DNA from: Tetrahymena elliotti 4EA
Lineage: Eukaryota; Ciliophora; Oligohymenophorea; Hymenostomatida; Tetrahymenidae
Direction: 5' to 3'
NCBI GenBank assembly: GCA_000231825.2
Contig: JH720311.1
Location: 694,981 to 758,980, forward strand
DNA: 64,000 nt
The notes under the pieces are model-generated. The model was not told where the DNA came from. It ran no database searches and was given only the letters and a program-made list of their open reading frames with translations. The stretch's first letter is position 1. Every line of letters begins with the position of its first letter. The translations under genes and the position numbers were made by a program. Positions 51,501 through 64,000 of the stretch are shown one piece after another.

Positions 51501-54500
51501 CTTCATAAGGTTTTTTAGGAGCTCCCAAAGGAGTTAAAATATTAGTGAAAATTAAACCTCTTATCTCATCTAAAGTATCTACCTTCTTATCACCATTAGT
51601 ATCTAAATGCTTTAAATTAACAAAACTTTACTATTTAATCAATTTATTTCAAATAAAATTACTTCAAAAATAGTATCAAAGTTCAAGTTAAAGATTCTTC
51701 TTGTAATATCACGAATTTTACTAAGCATTAAAGATCTGTCTGCTTCATCTACAAGTCTATCACTAAATACTCTGAGTGTTTCATGCACCCAAAGACGTAC
51801 AATTTATTCTTACTTTTGAGTAAGTTCTTTATCAGCTAAACAAATACCCATAACAACCTTAGAAATATCTCTCAAGTTGAACAAATAGTGAGACTTAGTA
51901 GGGGTAGGTCTCATGAACTCAATAGCTACTTTATACGTTTCTTGAGTAGCTTAGACTAATCTACCTTCAAGCTTCTTAATATCTTCATTAAATGATTGAG
52001 TTGAGAAGTACCATTGAAGGATAGTTTGGAAAATCCTAAATAAATATTATTCAAAAATATTTAAAAAGTGAAATAATAAGTTAATTAATTTTACTTTTTC
52101 AAAGATGATTCATCAAATTCAGCTAAAGAAATTAAATTAAGATGACGAAGCATACGAGGAGTAATGAATGTTCTACCACCACCAGGGGGACCCATAGCAG
52201 CTACAAAAATGATATCTACCAGCTACTTAAAAGGCTTATCATCCTTCATGTCATACCATCCACCACAATCAAGCATCTAACGTAAAATTTCTACAGGGGG
52301 TTAAGCACCCCATTTTTCTTTAGTTGGCATATTCAAATCATCAACAAATATTATAGCCTTTTCAGCAGTCTTAGGACCGTATACACCCTTTCTCTTTCTA
52401 TCAAGCCTGCTATCAACAATATCCATAGTTTAGGTAGCACTAGTCTAAGCAGAAAAACCAATTTCGATAGTCATGTATTTCTTTTAATCAAGTTTTTACA
52501 TGAGCAAATTCTTTATGTAAACAGATTTACCAGTACCAGTTGGACCACAGAAAAGAGTAGGAACACAGTTCTTAATATTTTGTTCCAACAAGAAGGAATA
52601 TCTAACAGTATCTTAAGTAGGAACTATAATAGTTTGAGGTTTGGCTTTAGCAGGGATATCAATATTTTGAATCAAGTCAACCCACTTGATCCATTCAATA
52701 CCTTCGCTCTTTTTTATAAATTAATTAAAAATTAAATTTTTTAGAAAAGTTAAAAAAATTTTAAGTTTAATTCTATTAGAAAATTATTACTTTCGCTTCT
52801 TTGTAGCGTAAATTATATTCATAAATTTATCCATTGTCTGGAAGTGTGATTTTCTTAACATCAAGGTTTGCAGGAATATCAGGATCTTAAATTTCTTTAT
52901 TAAGTAATCTAGCAACAAAAACATTGAATTATTTTCTATCATCTCCTGTTAAAGAGCCACCAATAGACCAGTAAAGAGAGAAAATAAATCTAAATTAGAT
53001 CATTGATTATTTATTTTTAAATTCAATACTATCATAATAATCTTAATCTTCAAAATCACTAAGTAAACCTAAAATTTTGTTATTTATGAATTTATTATTG
53101 ATTTTATGTTAAATAAATTACCTCTGTAAATTCTCATCAATGAAACAACTAAATTTTAGTCTTATGTTGGAGATATTTCAAAACATTTCTTTCTGATGAA
53201 CTTCAAAGTTGGATTAATTATCCATTTAAACAATGTGTCTATTTCATCAAGGTCTTCTTATTTAAAAGTTTTAGGTAATGTAGAAAGCCAACTACGATAG
53301 AGAGGCTCCCATCCCATATATTGAGGTTCCATATAAATCATACCGCATCTAGAAACTGTAGCTGGAGAAGCAGCAGCTAAATCCATAGGCTCAAAAATCA
53401 TATTCATAGAGTTAGACATGGCAATAATTTCACCAGAGTTTAAGCACAATTTCTTGTTATCATCAAGCACAGTATTCATATTTTCAATCCAAACTGCATC
53501 AACTGGTCCATCAAAAATAAGCCACTTTATAAATAAGATTAAATAAATAAATTAATTTACAAATTCAATTTAAAAATATTAATTTTATTCTTTAAAAAAA
53601 TTACTTTTCTGTCAAGATTTTCTTACTTGGCGAAGGCTCTAAACTTAACAGCTAAAACACCATCAGTCCATTCATGAGAAACTTCATCTGAGTAACCATA
53701 AAGTTGGTTCATAGTAATGGATTTAGGATTCAAAGTAGTAATTTAAACTTTATTTTCTTCCATTTGTCCTCTTTCATTGAGAAGAGTTAAAGCATCAGCT
53801 AAGACATGGAGAGCTGAGGTTTTTCCAGAGAAGGGAAGACCAACAACCATGAGACCGTGACGAACAAGAATCATTTCATAAAGTTAAATAATTTTTTCAA
53901 CAAAATAATCTACCTTTTGTAGTCCCCTTGTTTAAAGAGCTTAATCAATACATTCAAACATATTCTTGTAATCTATTTCAGGCAATTTTACTCCTGGGAA
54001 AAGATCTTCAGTGATACCATCGAACAAAACAAGGTCATACTTTAAGAACTTAGCTACATTAACATCTTTAATAGCTCTTAACATGAGAATACTTTCATCT
54101 TCTCTAATATACTTTCTCTTCAAATTACCAGCTGCTGTAAGCACTGACTTTACTGCTCTCATACCTATTTAAGTAAAACAAAAAATTATTTATTTGTTTA
54201 TTAAGGAATGCTAAGTTATCAAAATTACCATAATCGTAGTGATCTTGAGAAGAAAGTTGTTCTGAACAAAGCTTGTAAGTTGTGACAATTTTTCTAGCCA
54301 AATTTCTAGCATCAGAAAAACCGTATGAATATAAACAAATTTCAGCAATCATAGCATAATCTGGAACCATCATCGCTACTGATCTAAAAAGAGCTTTTAA
54401 GTTATCAGGTAATTCTGAACGACCAGCATAACCAGGATTCATTGTAATAAAACAGTTGCAAGTAGGTTTAAGGGGAATGACTGAACCATAAAATTCAAAT

Positions 54501-57500
54501 TCTTTTTTTCCTTCAGTACGGGCAATTTGGATTGATAAAATTTACTAAGCAACGACTGAAAGCACTTCTAAATCAATACGATTGAACTCATCAAAACAAC
54601 TCCAAGCACCACTTGAAGCTAAACCTTTGAAGAATTTTTCCATAGCTTTGTAATCCAAACCATCAGAGCAGTTAAAGACAACACACTAACGGGCAAGAGC
54701 TTTAGCTAAATCCTTAACTGTTTCAGTCTTACCAGTTCCTAAGAAATTATATCATAAAAATAAATTAAAAAATCAAATAAGCTAAAAATTTTTTACCTGC
54801 AGGTCCTTCAGGAGCTCCACCATAGTTAAGGTGAACTGCACCACAAAGAGTTCTATAACATCTATCAGTGAGAGGAGTAATGACCAATCTTGTTGAGTTA
54901 CCAAGATATTCATAATTATATTCACAAACTGCATTAATAATTTTCACAGTTGTATTGTTGTTGATCCAATAGTAACGCAACTAACTCTACCATTCAAAAT
55001 CATTTACATTAGAAATACTTTTTTCAACTAATTTGGCTACACTATCTCTGTTATGCACATCAAGCACAATTAAAGCTTCAATAGTGCATCTATCAAGCTT
55101 GTTGATATTTGAACGAACTAATTCTACAATTTATTCTAGCTGTTTTTATGTTTTTGAAAGAAAAGAATTTATATTTGACTCTCAAATTAGCAAAAGAATA
55201 ATTAATATATATTTTATGTATATTTAAATGCTCATTCGTGAAGGAATTTTCAAAGTAAATTTAATTAGCTGAAAAACTAATTAATTCAAATATCCATTCT
55301 AAAAACATCATTGCAATTTTAATATTGTTTTTTTATACAAATTAATATTTATCATTCATTTTTTTTACCTATTGGTTGCAAGTATCAGAGTACTTTTGAG
55401 CACCTTTTGTGCCTTCTTCTTGCAAGGCTTTTTCAGTGAAATGGGTCCAGTAAGTCATATTTACACAAAGAACAGCCATGCCACATCTCTATAAAACCCA
55501 ATCCTTTCTGGCAATCTTTTAGTACTCATCAAAAGACTATGGTATAATAAATGAAAAGAATTTTAATTTTTGATATGATTTTGTTTTTATGATATTACTT
55601 ATTATGTGACCTTATGGACAGCTTAAACCATCTAGTCTTCAACCCAAACTAACCATTAATCAACATTACCATTAGCGATTTCAGTATCAATAACAGTGAT
55701 GAAAGGAACATATTCACCTTCGCTTGAGTACATACCTTTTAAATTAAGTAAAGTCAAATTAATTCATATTGCTTAAAAGTAAAGTAGTTACCATAAATCT
55801 TATGAGAGTTATCGAATTTGAGCTTCTGGATACCTTCAAAGCATTTCTTAAGATGTGGCTAAACTCGAGTTGGATCTTTAGTTTCTGATAGAATTTCAAG
55901 CAATTCATCATTTGATAAGAAATAGAATCTAGGGAAGCTCTATCTCTTTTAATCTAAATATTCATTAAGACCTTTAGAAACTAATTCTAATTTTAAGTGA
56001 GACTCTTTCATAATTTCAAGCATTCTTCTGTCTTTAGTAAACTCAATTACTTTTAAGTTTTTGGATACTTTACCCATAATGCTATTTTTCCAATCAGAGT
56101 CAACCTAAATTTTTTTAAAAATTCATTTTTATCTAGAATATTAGAAAATAATTGAGATTTACTTTTTAGAATTAAACTGCATCTTGAGGAAGTGATTTAG
56201 AAATATCAGGAGAAGTGAAAATAGGTTCAAGATAAAGCCAGACACTTTGGACCTTAACCCAATATTCAAACAATTGTTAAGTATAATTTAGCCAATCTTC
56301 CCATTCCATAATCTACTCTTCAAACTCCTTAGCATAAGGAGAACCCTTCATCGTGAGAGTTTTAACAATTTGATCATCTAAAATCTACACAATTTCATCA
56401 ACACAAGTACCACTAATAACAAAAGTTCCAGTTTCTTTCCAAGGCTTGAGTTCTGCATTAATTTCACTCCAATCCTTCATTTATTTAGATCAAATAATTA
56501 ATAAGATTGTTCATATAATTTTGAAGTGTTTCCATAAAAAATTGTGGATAAGCTTAAAAATCTAATAAAAGAGATAAGAGAAATTAAAAATTTTACATCT
56601 TTCATCTTTTGGAGAATCTTTTCAATACCATATTCTTTAGAAGCTTTATCAGAGATTTCTTCTAGCTTGTCATAATCTTCTTTACTAAGTTCCATCTTAA
56701 TAATACGATTCAAGGTTTCGGATTTTTCGGGGTTGATAGGGAATTTAACAATTTCACTAATATCTTTCCAATGTCTATCTTTAAGACCCTTATTGGAAAA
56801 GACTCTTGCCAAAGGCATGTGCTATTAGAATTCTTGAAGAGTTCCAAATTACTCTTCAGCAAGTTTATAAGGCTTATCTAGCTTTCTTTGTTTGAAAATA
56901 ATCTTCAGTTTTTGACTTGTCATTTACATAGCCTTCATTTCTTTTTCAATCAACTCAGGATCAAGAGTAAAGCATGATCTAAAATTTATAGGTAAAAAAA
57001 TGGTGTATTTTAAAATAATAAACTAAACACAAATATTACTGTATTTATTGCCAGTTCTTGAGCTTAGTGGCTCTATCTCTAATTAAATACCACAGATCTT
57101 AGAAGGGAATTAAATTATTTTTAGCGGCAATTAAATCAGGGAATTCTGTTTGAGAATAGCCCAACAATTCCTCCTTTTAGTTGATATCAGTCATTTCCTC
57201 AAGTAATTAATTCAAAGTGGTTGTATATTATTCTACTGCCTTAAGAGCATCTTCAGTTTGAATATCAACAGTATAAGAATTAGCCAATGAATCTATTCCA
57301 GAACACAATTGCTTAGTCTCATTTTCGAGGTCATTTCTTCTTTTTCTGATTTTACCTTCAATTTCATCTCTTTCCTATTTAAATGAATCAAAAAAAAATA
57401 AACAAAAATGAATAGACAAAGTATATTCATAAAATTTAAAGGAATTTTCTCCTTTTCTTAAATGAACTATGCTTTTAATAATAATATCTATGTAAAAATA

Positions 57501-60500
57501 TACCTTGAATAATCTTTCTTCCTCAGTGTTAACAACATCCATAAATTAGTGAACATAGTGAGATGTGCTTGCAATAACTTTGAGGTCATCCATTGTAAGT
57601 CTGTAGTGGGTGTTATTGATGATAAGTTATAGCCACTTTCTTAAATCAATAAATTCATGCTAGACTCTCTTGGAATCAATTTTTTTAATATTTTCAATCA
57701 TCTTTTCCAAATCAACTAGCTTCTCAGTGGTGTCAGCTTTAACTTTAATATAGTCTTACATGCTTTAAATATCTTTTTAGATTGCATCGCTACGATTCAT
57801 GATGTAAGTATAAGTGTATGATTGTAAAACAACAAGAATCTCATCACAAATGTATAAAAACGACTTTTTAATTTCACATCCATCCACTAAAATCATATTC
57901 ATTCTAACATAAGAAGGGACTTGCTTCATGATATCTTAGATAACGGTTTTGTATTTAGTGACATTTGAGTTGATTTCTTCTCTAGTTCTGATTCCGCTTG
58001 ATAAATATCTCTCTACTTTTGCCTTTTCTTCTAATAAATAAGCATATTTTTCATAAATCAAAAGAACAGATTCAATATTTTCTAAGTTTCTATCTAAAAC
58101 ATCATTCACATATTACTTAACTTTCACATAAGTCTAATTTTTAAAATTAATTATTCAATATTTAAAGCTCATAAATACAAAAAATTAAATTTTTTACTTC
58201 ATCTGTTAAAGGTATATCACAAAGAGTCACGCTCTCATTTCTGGTGATAGCGTTTTCAGGACGTGAGAATCCTTGAGTGGTTTTGACAATATCATCAATC
58301 ATTTTTATTAAATCTTTTTTAATGGTTTCATAAAGATTATCTTAGAAGATAATGTGACTATCTTCATCTGCGAGTTTTATATGCAAGAAAACATCTTCAA
58401 TAGATAATCTACAGTCTTTATCTCTCTCTATAATTTCTTAGGGAGTTGGTAGAATTTATTTGTCAAATCTGCCAAAGAACTCTTTGTAGAGAATCAAAGA
58501 GTCTGTGACTAATTATCTAATTTGATTAGACATTAAAGTAGCAGAAGAGTCGAAAAATATTTAAGCTAATCTCTTATCTTTATTCATCTAATTTAATTCC
58601 TCCTCATAAATTTCTTTTACATCATTGAGCCATTCAGAACCCAAATGATTCTTGACATCAGTAATGTGTTTAGTCTTTTTAAAAAAATAATACATCATTT
58701 AAACAATTCTAAAAGTCATTAAATTACTTAAATCTGAATAAAATTTTAAATGTTCATTGTTTGATCTTTCTTGCTTGGCAGAACAAAGAAGTGCATTCTT
58801 TCATATTTCCTCCACAATTCCATCAATTTCAAAGTAGCTTTTGAGTTAATAACTAAATTTTATTTGATGAACTCAGTGCTTTGAGCCTTGCTAGCTCTCC
58901 AGTCATCATCTGGCTCTAATCCTCTGTAGATGTTATCTCCATACTCTACAACAGAATCGAAAATTTACATAATACCTACTCTCAATTTTTCATCTTCGTC
59001 TTTAAGAACATAGTCCAAAATAGACTTTTTTACAGACTCAAAGTAATAAATAACAATTTCTTTAAGCATTTCATTTTTCATAAAGTTGACTTTGCTAAAT
59101 AAAAATAAATCATAAAATTAGATTAATTAATTAATTGATTTGATTTATTTAATTAATTAATAAAAGAATAGTAATTTACTCAATATCTACATAATTAAGA
59201 GAAGCAGGGATTAAATTAAGAATGTCTTTTAACCAATAATTATTAATGTTAGCAATAAACTCCTATGGAATGTGCTCTTATATATACTCATTGTATCTCT
59301 GATAGCAGTTTCTTTTTGCTATCATTTTTCTTTCTAAATCCTCACTAATTTCAACTCTTCTAAGAACATAATCAAGTTCTTCTTCCAAATCAGCAGTTTC
59401 TTGCAAAAGTTCAGAATTTGCAGTAAAGTTAACGCTGCTGTCCTTTAAATATAAAACTTTAATTCCTTTAGTTTAGCTATCAAAGTAGAGTCTTCTAGCT
59501 GATGGAGTGTAATTTGAACCTATTCTAGCACTAATTGATAAGTTAAATTTCTATGAAGCCAAAGGAGCTGCTAAAGTTCTAGAAAATTTATCCAAAATAG
59601 GGGGATATCTAATCTAGGCATTTGGTGGTTTAATAAAAGTAGAATATATCAAATTGGATGCCTCATTAGCTAACTTTGAAAATTCCTTTATCATATTAAA
59701 AATACAATTTACATATTTATTCAATCTAAAACAAAAAAATGAGAGTTCCAATAAATTATACATGAGATAAATATTTCAAAGTAATTTCAAAAAATATATC
59801 TCCAAAAAGAATCCTTTTTTGTGAATAGATTAAAAATTATAATTGCTTACTTGCTCCTTGGCAAGAGGATCTGTACCTGCAGAGAGCAATTCATCATTGA
59901 TTTGTATATGTTGTTGTTTGTAACGCCTTGTAGGTGATGACTCAAATTTATTGGAAGAATTGAATTTTTATAGGTTTTATGATTAGACATGTACTCTTTT
60001 AGAATAGAATTTTGAGTTATTTTTGTTAGATGAAAAAATTATTTATGTAAATTACTTTATTTTTCTTTTTGTACCAAGGAAGTTAGTGGTGCTGGGCTTA
60101 AGGTTGTCATCAAAAGCTACAGAAGACACACCCAAATTTTAATGACTTTTGATTTCTCCCTTATTAATGAATAAAGGAATCTATTATAAATTAGTGTTTG
60201 AAAGATATTATTGGTGGCCAAGATTGGTTGCACTGCCAAACATATTTCCAGTTTTTATTTCATTTTCAGAAACTTAAGGAAGCTCATGATGAGATCCCAT
60301 AACCTTTTATAATCCGGAAGGAGGCTTAATTTAGCTTTATGCTATATTTGGTTAATCTCCGAATTGGAGAAGACTTGCATAATTCATCTTATTCAAGTTA
60401 GCCATTGATCTTGATAAACCTTTCCTTTAGTCAAGCAATTCACGAACAGTCGAACGCTGCTTGACTTCCTTCTTTTTATGCATACTATAAGGCTCAAAGC

Positions 60501-61059
60501 TAACAGTTTTTTCGAAGCTATTAATTTTACCAAAAACGCCTAAATCAATTTCAACACTTGAGTTTTGAACCATAACCTTTTTAAAGAAAATATGAATTCA
60601 TAAAATTTTAGTTAAAAATTAAAATATGATTTTCAAATATTTTATGCTCCTTATCTGCATAATTATTTTTTTGATTAGTATTAATAGTGAAAGATTTATA
60701 GATGATATTTATTTAATTTTTGATTATACTTCTTAGACAGTTTCAAATAATGCTGTAAGAGCAGTTTTAATGGTATTTTGCTCTGTGTTTGGTAGATTCT
60801 TTTTTATAGCTGTAAAATTTATCTTCACAGGAGGATATGAGCTTGTATCTACTTCTCCCTATTAAATTAAAATAAAATATTATTCCTAAAAGCAATTCTT
60901 CTTAAAAACTCAATTCACAATTTTTCCTTTACACTATTTACTGATAATAATGCCATTAAAAGAAGAAAAAAACTAAAACGAAGAAGGAATAGAATAATTT
61001 TTTACTCTGTACTTAAATCTGTTTGCATATATGAAACCTTCATTCAATATTAACATCAT
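45503..61059 (-). CDS. Axonemal dynein heavy chain, single-headed inner-arm (DNAH3/7/12-like)
   Basis: Motor of a ciliary inner arm, about 4300 residues. TGA 45505-45503 after GVALLTQLDD. Proposed start 61059; conservative start ATG at 60573. Motifs: AAA1 P-loop [19 protein letters not shown] (split by intron 54739-54796) and [12 protein letters not shown]2 [15 protein letters not shown] (~53830); AAA3 [16 protein letters not shown] (~52540); EF-hand [14 protein letters not shown] (~51590); AAA4 [17 protein letters not shown] (~51330); stalk ~50.6-49.5 kb. The AAA2 loop and EF-hand fit the DNAH7 group. Introns: 45734-45791, 45909-45961, 46298-46372, 46552-46609, 47109-47164, 47825-47880, 48421-48481, 48774-48954, 50064-50153, 50688-50766, 51610-51662, 52036-52094, 52709-52790, 53069-53121, 53525-53604, 54165-54228, 54739-54796, 55140-55368, 55537-55598, 55736-55791, 56105-56162, 56475-56596, 56979-57039, 57375-57503, 58134-58197, 58675-58727, 59095-59179, 59726-59850, 59996-60055, 60577-60729, 60859-61005. 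The junction at 59726-59850 is one base out of frame as modelled. Confidence 0.93.
51545..51685 (-). other. EF-hand between AAA3 and AAA4 of the dynein
   Basis: The spliced reading [27 protein letters not shown] has the canonical calcium-loop spacing (Asp1, Asn3, Asp5, hydrophobic8, Asp12). It sits after AAA3 and before AAA4, as in animal DNAH7. The loop is intact, so calcium sensitivity of this arm is plausible. The intron at 51610-51662 splits the motif. Confidence 0.7.
60574..61059 (-). other. Proposed 5' exons of the dynein gene (HU/CCDC81-like start)
   Basis: Two exons upstream of the conservative start splice in phase into the dynein frame. The first is 61059-61006 ([18 protein letters not shown]) and the second 60858-60730 (43 codons, containing [20 protein letters not shown] and [10 protein letters not shown]). 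They join the following exon through [18 protein letters not shown]. The pattern of a helical LPxxE...L segment followed by a V-x-I-x-x-LGxFxxI strand resembles the HU-like domain of CCDC81-type proteins. An alternative is that they form a small separate gene ending at TGA 60600-60598. The frame is also open further upstream to ~61.5 kb, so the true start could lie farther left on the transcript. Confidence 0.5.
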
Positions 61060-63581
61060 TGTCTTTTCTTTCTCTTCTAGTTTCTTATATATAATGGTAC
61101 CTTTTTTATACAAAACATGATTTTTGATTATCAATCTATCTAATATCCAATATACCAAAATTATTGAGAGATACAGTCCTCTCCATATCTAACTATGATT
61201 TTGTCCACCTAAATTTTTGTGTAAAATAATCGTTAGCTATATCGTTAGCTCATATCTATATTTCTTACAATGTAAATGAGCTCCAGATATCGCTAAGTAT
61301 TTTAGAATTGACTAAACTTCTTTCATTATCCTATAATCTGTTTTTAATATATACAATTCATTATTAAAACTGTTTTGAGAAACAAACATTTTGAGCAAAT
61401 ATCTCAAAACGAAATGCCATGATTATGCTAAAGCAGTAGCTAATTTCTTACTTAATTTCGCAAATTTAAAATAGCTCTTCTAAAGAATAGTGTTAAATAT
61501 CCATCTCTATTAATTTGTAAATAAATAAACAAACTATCTAAAAAATACACCTTTATTCTTATTATTGATTTTTTATTTAATAAAATTACAAATAAATCAA
61601 TAAAATTAAGTCAATCATAAACAATAACTCTATTTTTTTTTCATACAGTTTTAGAAGAAAGATAATATCGCAAGAATCAAAAATTAGTATAGTAAAATTA
61701 TTCAATGTTTTTTTTTACTTCATTCACAAAATATATTGAATTTGATAACTAATTTTGATATCAACTTAATAATACATATAATTATAAAATAAAGCTTTTC
61801 TTTTGTCTAATTAAAGTCAGTAAATTGTTAGTCAAATCTCTATTAATACAATTTCTAAGTAATTATAAAAATTAAACATTCATAAATTATTAATAACAAT
61901 ACATTGTTTGTCATTATGTTTTAAGATTAATTATCTACTTTAATTTTTTTAATGTACTACAAAGAAATAAATGTATTTGCATGCTCTTTACTTTAATACT
62001 TGCAAGCTTCATTTTTTAATTTGCAAATTCTAAAAAATCTGAAAGCTCATAACTTTTCTAGATTACTTATTCAAAACTATTTTTATATAATTTACCTTGA
62101 AATTGAAATATTGATTTCAATATTTTGACAATTGCTTTACCTAATATTGAATATAATTTAACTTTAAAAATATTTTATTTATTAAAAGTGAATTTAAATA
62201 AAAAAATGTAAGAACAGATTTGTTTCCAACACTTTCTTCTAATATCAAATAAATCATCATCTCTTTAATTCTAATCCTCAAACAAATAAAATTTTTTTTG
62301 ATATTTAATTTCTAAATTTGAATGATTTTTGAATTGATAAATGAAGCATAAATTGTAGAAAAATTTGGTTTTATATTAAAAACTTATCAAATTTTATTTA
62401 ATATAAATCAAATAAATACTCCTTTTGTTGAGTTTTCTATTTTTGTTTGTTTGTTTTTCTTCTTCATATTATGTAAGTAAAATGAGTGAGCTTAAAAAAT
62501 TATTTATAATTTGAAAAAATATTGATTTGGATTTTAAAATAAATTTAGGTATTTTTAATTTTATTTCTACATATTTATTTTAGAAAAAATAAATTAAAAT
62601 AAAATATTAAAAAAACTAAAAAAAAATGAATAAAATCAATATGCTATTCAAAAATCTAATAGTTTGAATACCATGATTTTTGAAATAGACATATTTAAAA
62701 ATATAAATTTATAATATATTTTTTTATTTATGATTGAATAAATACAAATTATAAATTTAGCTTTTTTTCCGAAGAGGGGTTTACAATTTAAAGTTTTTGG
62801 AGTAAACATTGTATTTTTTGAGAATTTCTAGAATTTTTTTGACAATAAATTTTTGAAAAACTCACTCATTCTCATTAAAAAATGTAATAAAAATAAAAAT
62901 GAGGTTTTAGAAATTTCTATGATATGTTTTTGATCTAATTTTGATAATTTCAATCAAATTTTCTTTTTTATCAGAAAAAAAATTTTTTTGTAGAGTTAAA
63001 TTAAAAATTTTAAAGAAAAATTATTCAAATAAAATAAATTTAAATTTTATTATTATTTATCAAATTCTTTAATTAAATACGAATTTTAAAAATCAATTTT
63101 TTCTTTTGAGTCAAGCCATTAATCTGTAATATTTAAAAATTTTTATTCATATTTTTTTCTTATTTTAATATTTTTCATTAAAAAATTTGTTGCATATTAT
63201 TTTTTATGGTAATGGGGAAAAAAACAGCAAATAATATAATCTGAATATATTCAAATAATATTGAATATTTTTTGCATATTTTACTAATTTTGAATCTTAT
63301 TTTTTATTATTCAAAGCATTATATTACTTGATATATAATGTAAAGACAATATTATTTAAATTGCATTTAATATTTCCTCTTAAAAAGGAAAAAAATAATC
63401 AAAAAAATAATATATATATTTATCTATATATTTCTTAGGTTTCAATTCTCTGATGACAGCTTTAACCTTATTCTTTAATGGTTTATGAGAGTGATTCATG
63501 GTTTTTTAGACTTACCTTTTCAACTAATTAATTGTTCAAAATAAATCATTAAGATTAGAAAATAATTTATCATTCGAAAGC
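61060..63581. other. AT-rich region, no confident gene
   Basis: About 2.5 kb. The part up to ~61.5 kb has a minus-strand frame without TGA (e.g. LGGQNHSQIWRGLYLS) and a somewhat higher GC content; it may be 5' UTR or further dynein coding sequence. From 61.5 to 63.4 kb the DNA is low-complexity A/T with nothing recognised. Confidence 0.45.
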
Positions 63582-64000
63582 TCACACAATTTCTTTGAGA
63601 ATAAATTATTTTGATTAACAGTGAGTAAAAGTTTTGTGAAGGTAGAATGATTTAACTTGACTACTTAACTCTAACTTCTCATTCTATCTTAAAAACCATT
63701 AGTGTATTACATATGATTTATTCTAGTATATATTTTCAATTATGGTCATTTTAGAATAAACCATTACAATTACCAATTGATGACATTTATAATGGTTGTA
63801 TTTTTATAACCATTCACTACAAAGTTATGCAAATTCATCTATATTGTCCTATATTTTTATTTATTAAGATTAGAACTGCGATTTGATGTTTAGGCATGAA
63901 AACTATACCACCTTTATATATATTAAATGATATAAATTACCTAATTATTTATTTTAGGATATATGAAGTAATACGGGTTCTGGCTCAAAATCCCAAATCC
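63582..64000 (-). CDS. Possible 3' part of a gene running off the right end
   Basis: On the minus strand a frame ends at TGA 63584-63582 and is open for about 100 codons upstream, with balanced composition (NIDEFAQLCSEWLQKYNHYK and YVIHQWFLRQNEKLELSSQ). A plausible acceptor or exon join lies near 63849-63925. At the very edge another exon-like piece (GFGILSQNPYYFIYPKIN) is followed by a GTAATT donor. No family recognised; it is incomplete and the exon joins are not settled. Confidence 0.35.

Noticed and set aside
45503..60573. Many small ORFs between 47 and 57 kb as separate genes
   Set aside because: They are exons, or shadows, of the single dynein heavy-chain gene, connected by in-phase introns.
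63450..64000. Box C/D snoRNA (tgatga near 63453) or a tRNA end (gggttc near 63978)
   Set aside because: No D box or terminal stem at suitable distance, and no cloverleaf could be folded around the ggttc string.

Overview
The window is nuclear DNA of a ciliate that reads TAA and TAG as glutamine and uses TGA as its only stop, most likely Tetrahymena or a close relative. Base composition is extremely AT-rich. Introns are mostly 50-80 bp, AT-rich and GT...AG. Genes for cilia are present, and so are GPI-type cysteine-repeat surface antigens of the immobilization-antigen kind. Under the standard code almost every gene looks shattered; under the ciliate code most become clean full-length genes. All coordinates below were worked out by hand reading with code 6.

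Left third (1-23.4 kb): a surface-antigen locus. Two complete minus-strand antigen genes (10894-12285 and 18180-20210) share signal peptide, ~57-residue Cys repeats, hydrophobic tail and 3' flank. Upstream of each start lies a >3 kb homologous non-coding block. A third copy of that block occupies 1-~4.1 kb, so the start codon of a third antigen gene should lie only a few tens of bases left of base 1. The blocks carry internal degenerate repeats of about 550-590 bp. The middle block is interrupted by a ~1.4 kb insertion holding a decayed Tc1/mariner transposase. A small hypothetical gene sits at ~7.6-8.2 kb. One assembly gap lies inside the first antigen gene.

Middle (23.4-43.3 kb): a 168-bp MITE with inverted termini and an 8-bp target duplication; an Asn/Gln-rich hypothetical protein (+); an aspartyl/asparaginyl beta-hydroxylase-like dioxygenase (-); a protein with a Schlafen/AlbA_2-like core (-); a CRAL-TRIO/Sec14 lipid-transfer protein ending in a CAAX-like box (-); a FAM221 family protein (+); and a 2157-residue TPR protein (-) built from ~34-residue repeats nested in ~270-residue super-repeats.

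Right third (43.3-64 kb): a second assembly gap (exactly 100 N), then a ~15.5 kb, ~31-intron axonemal dynein heavy chain of the single-headed inner-arm type (-), with four P-loops, an EF-hand of the DNAH7 kind and an unusual N-terminal extension. About 2.5 kb of AT-rich sequence follows, and the 3' part of a possible minus-strand gene runs off the right end. Dynein, FAM221 and perhaps the TPR protein point to ciliary functions, but ciliate genes are not arranged in operons and no pathway cluster is implied. No tRNA, rRNA, CRISPR array or telomere repeat was seen.
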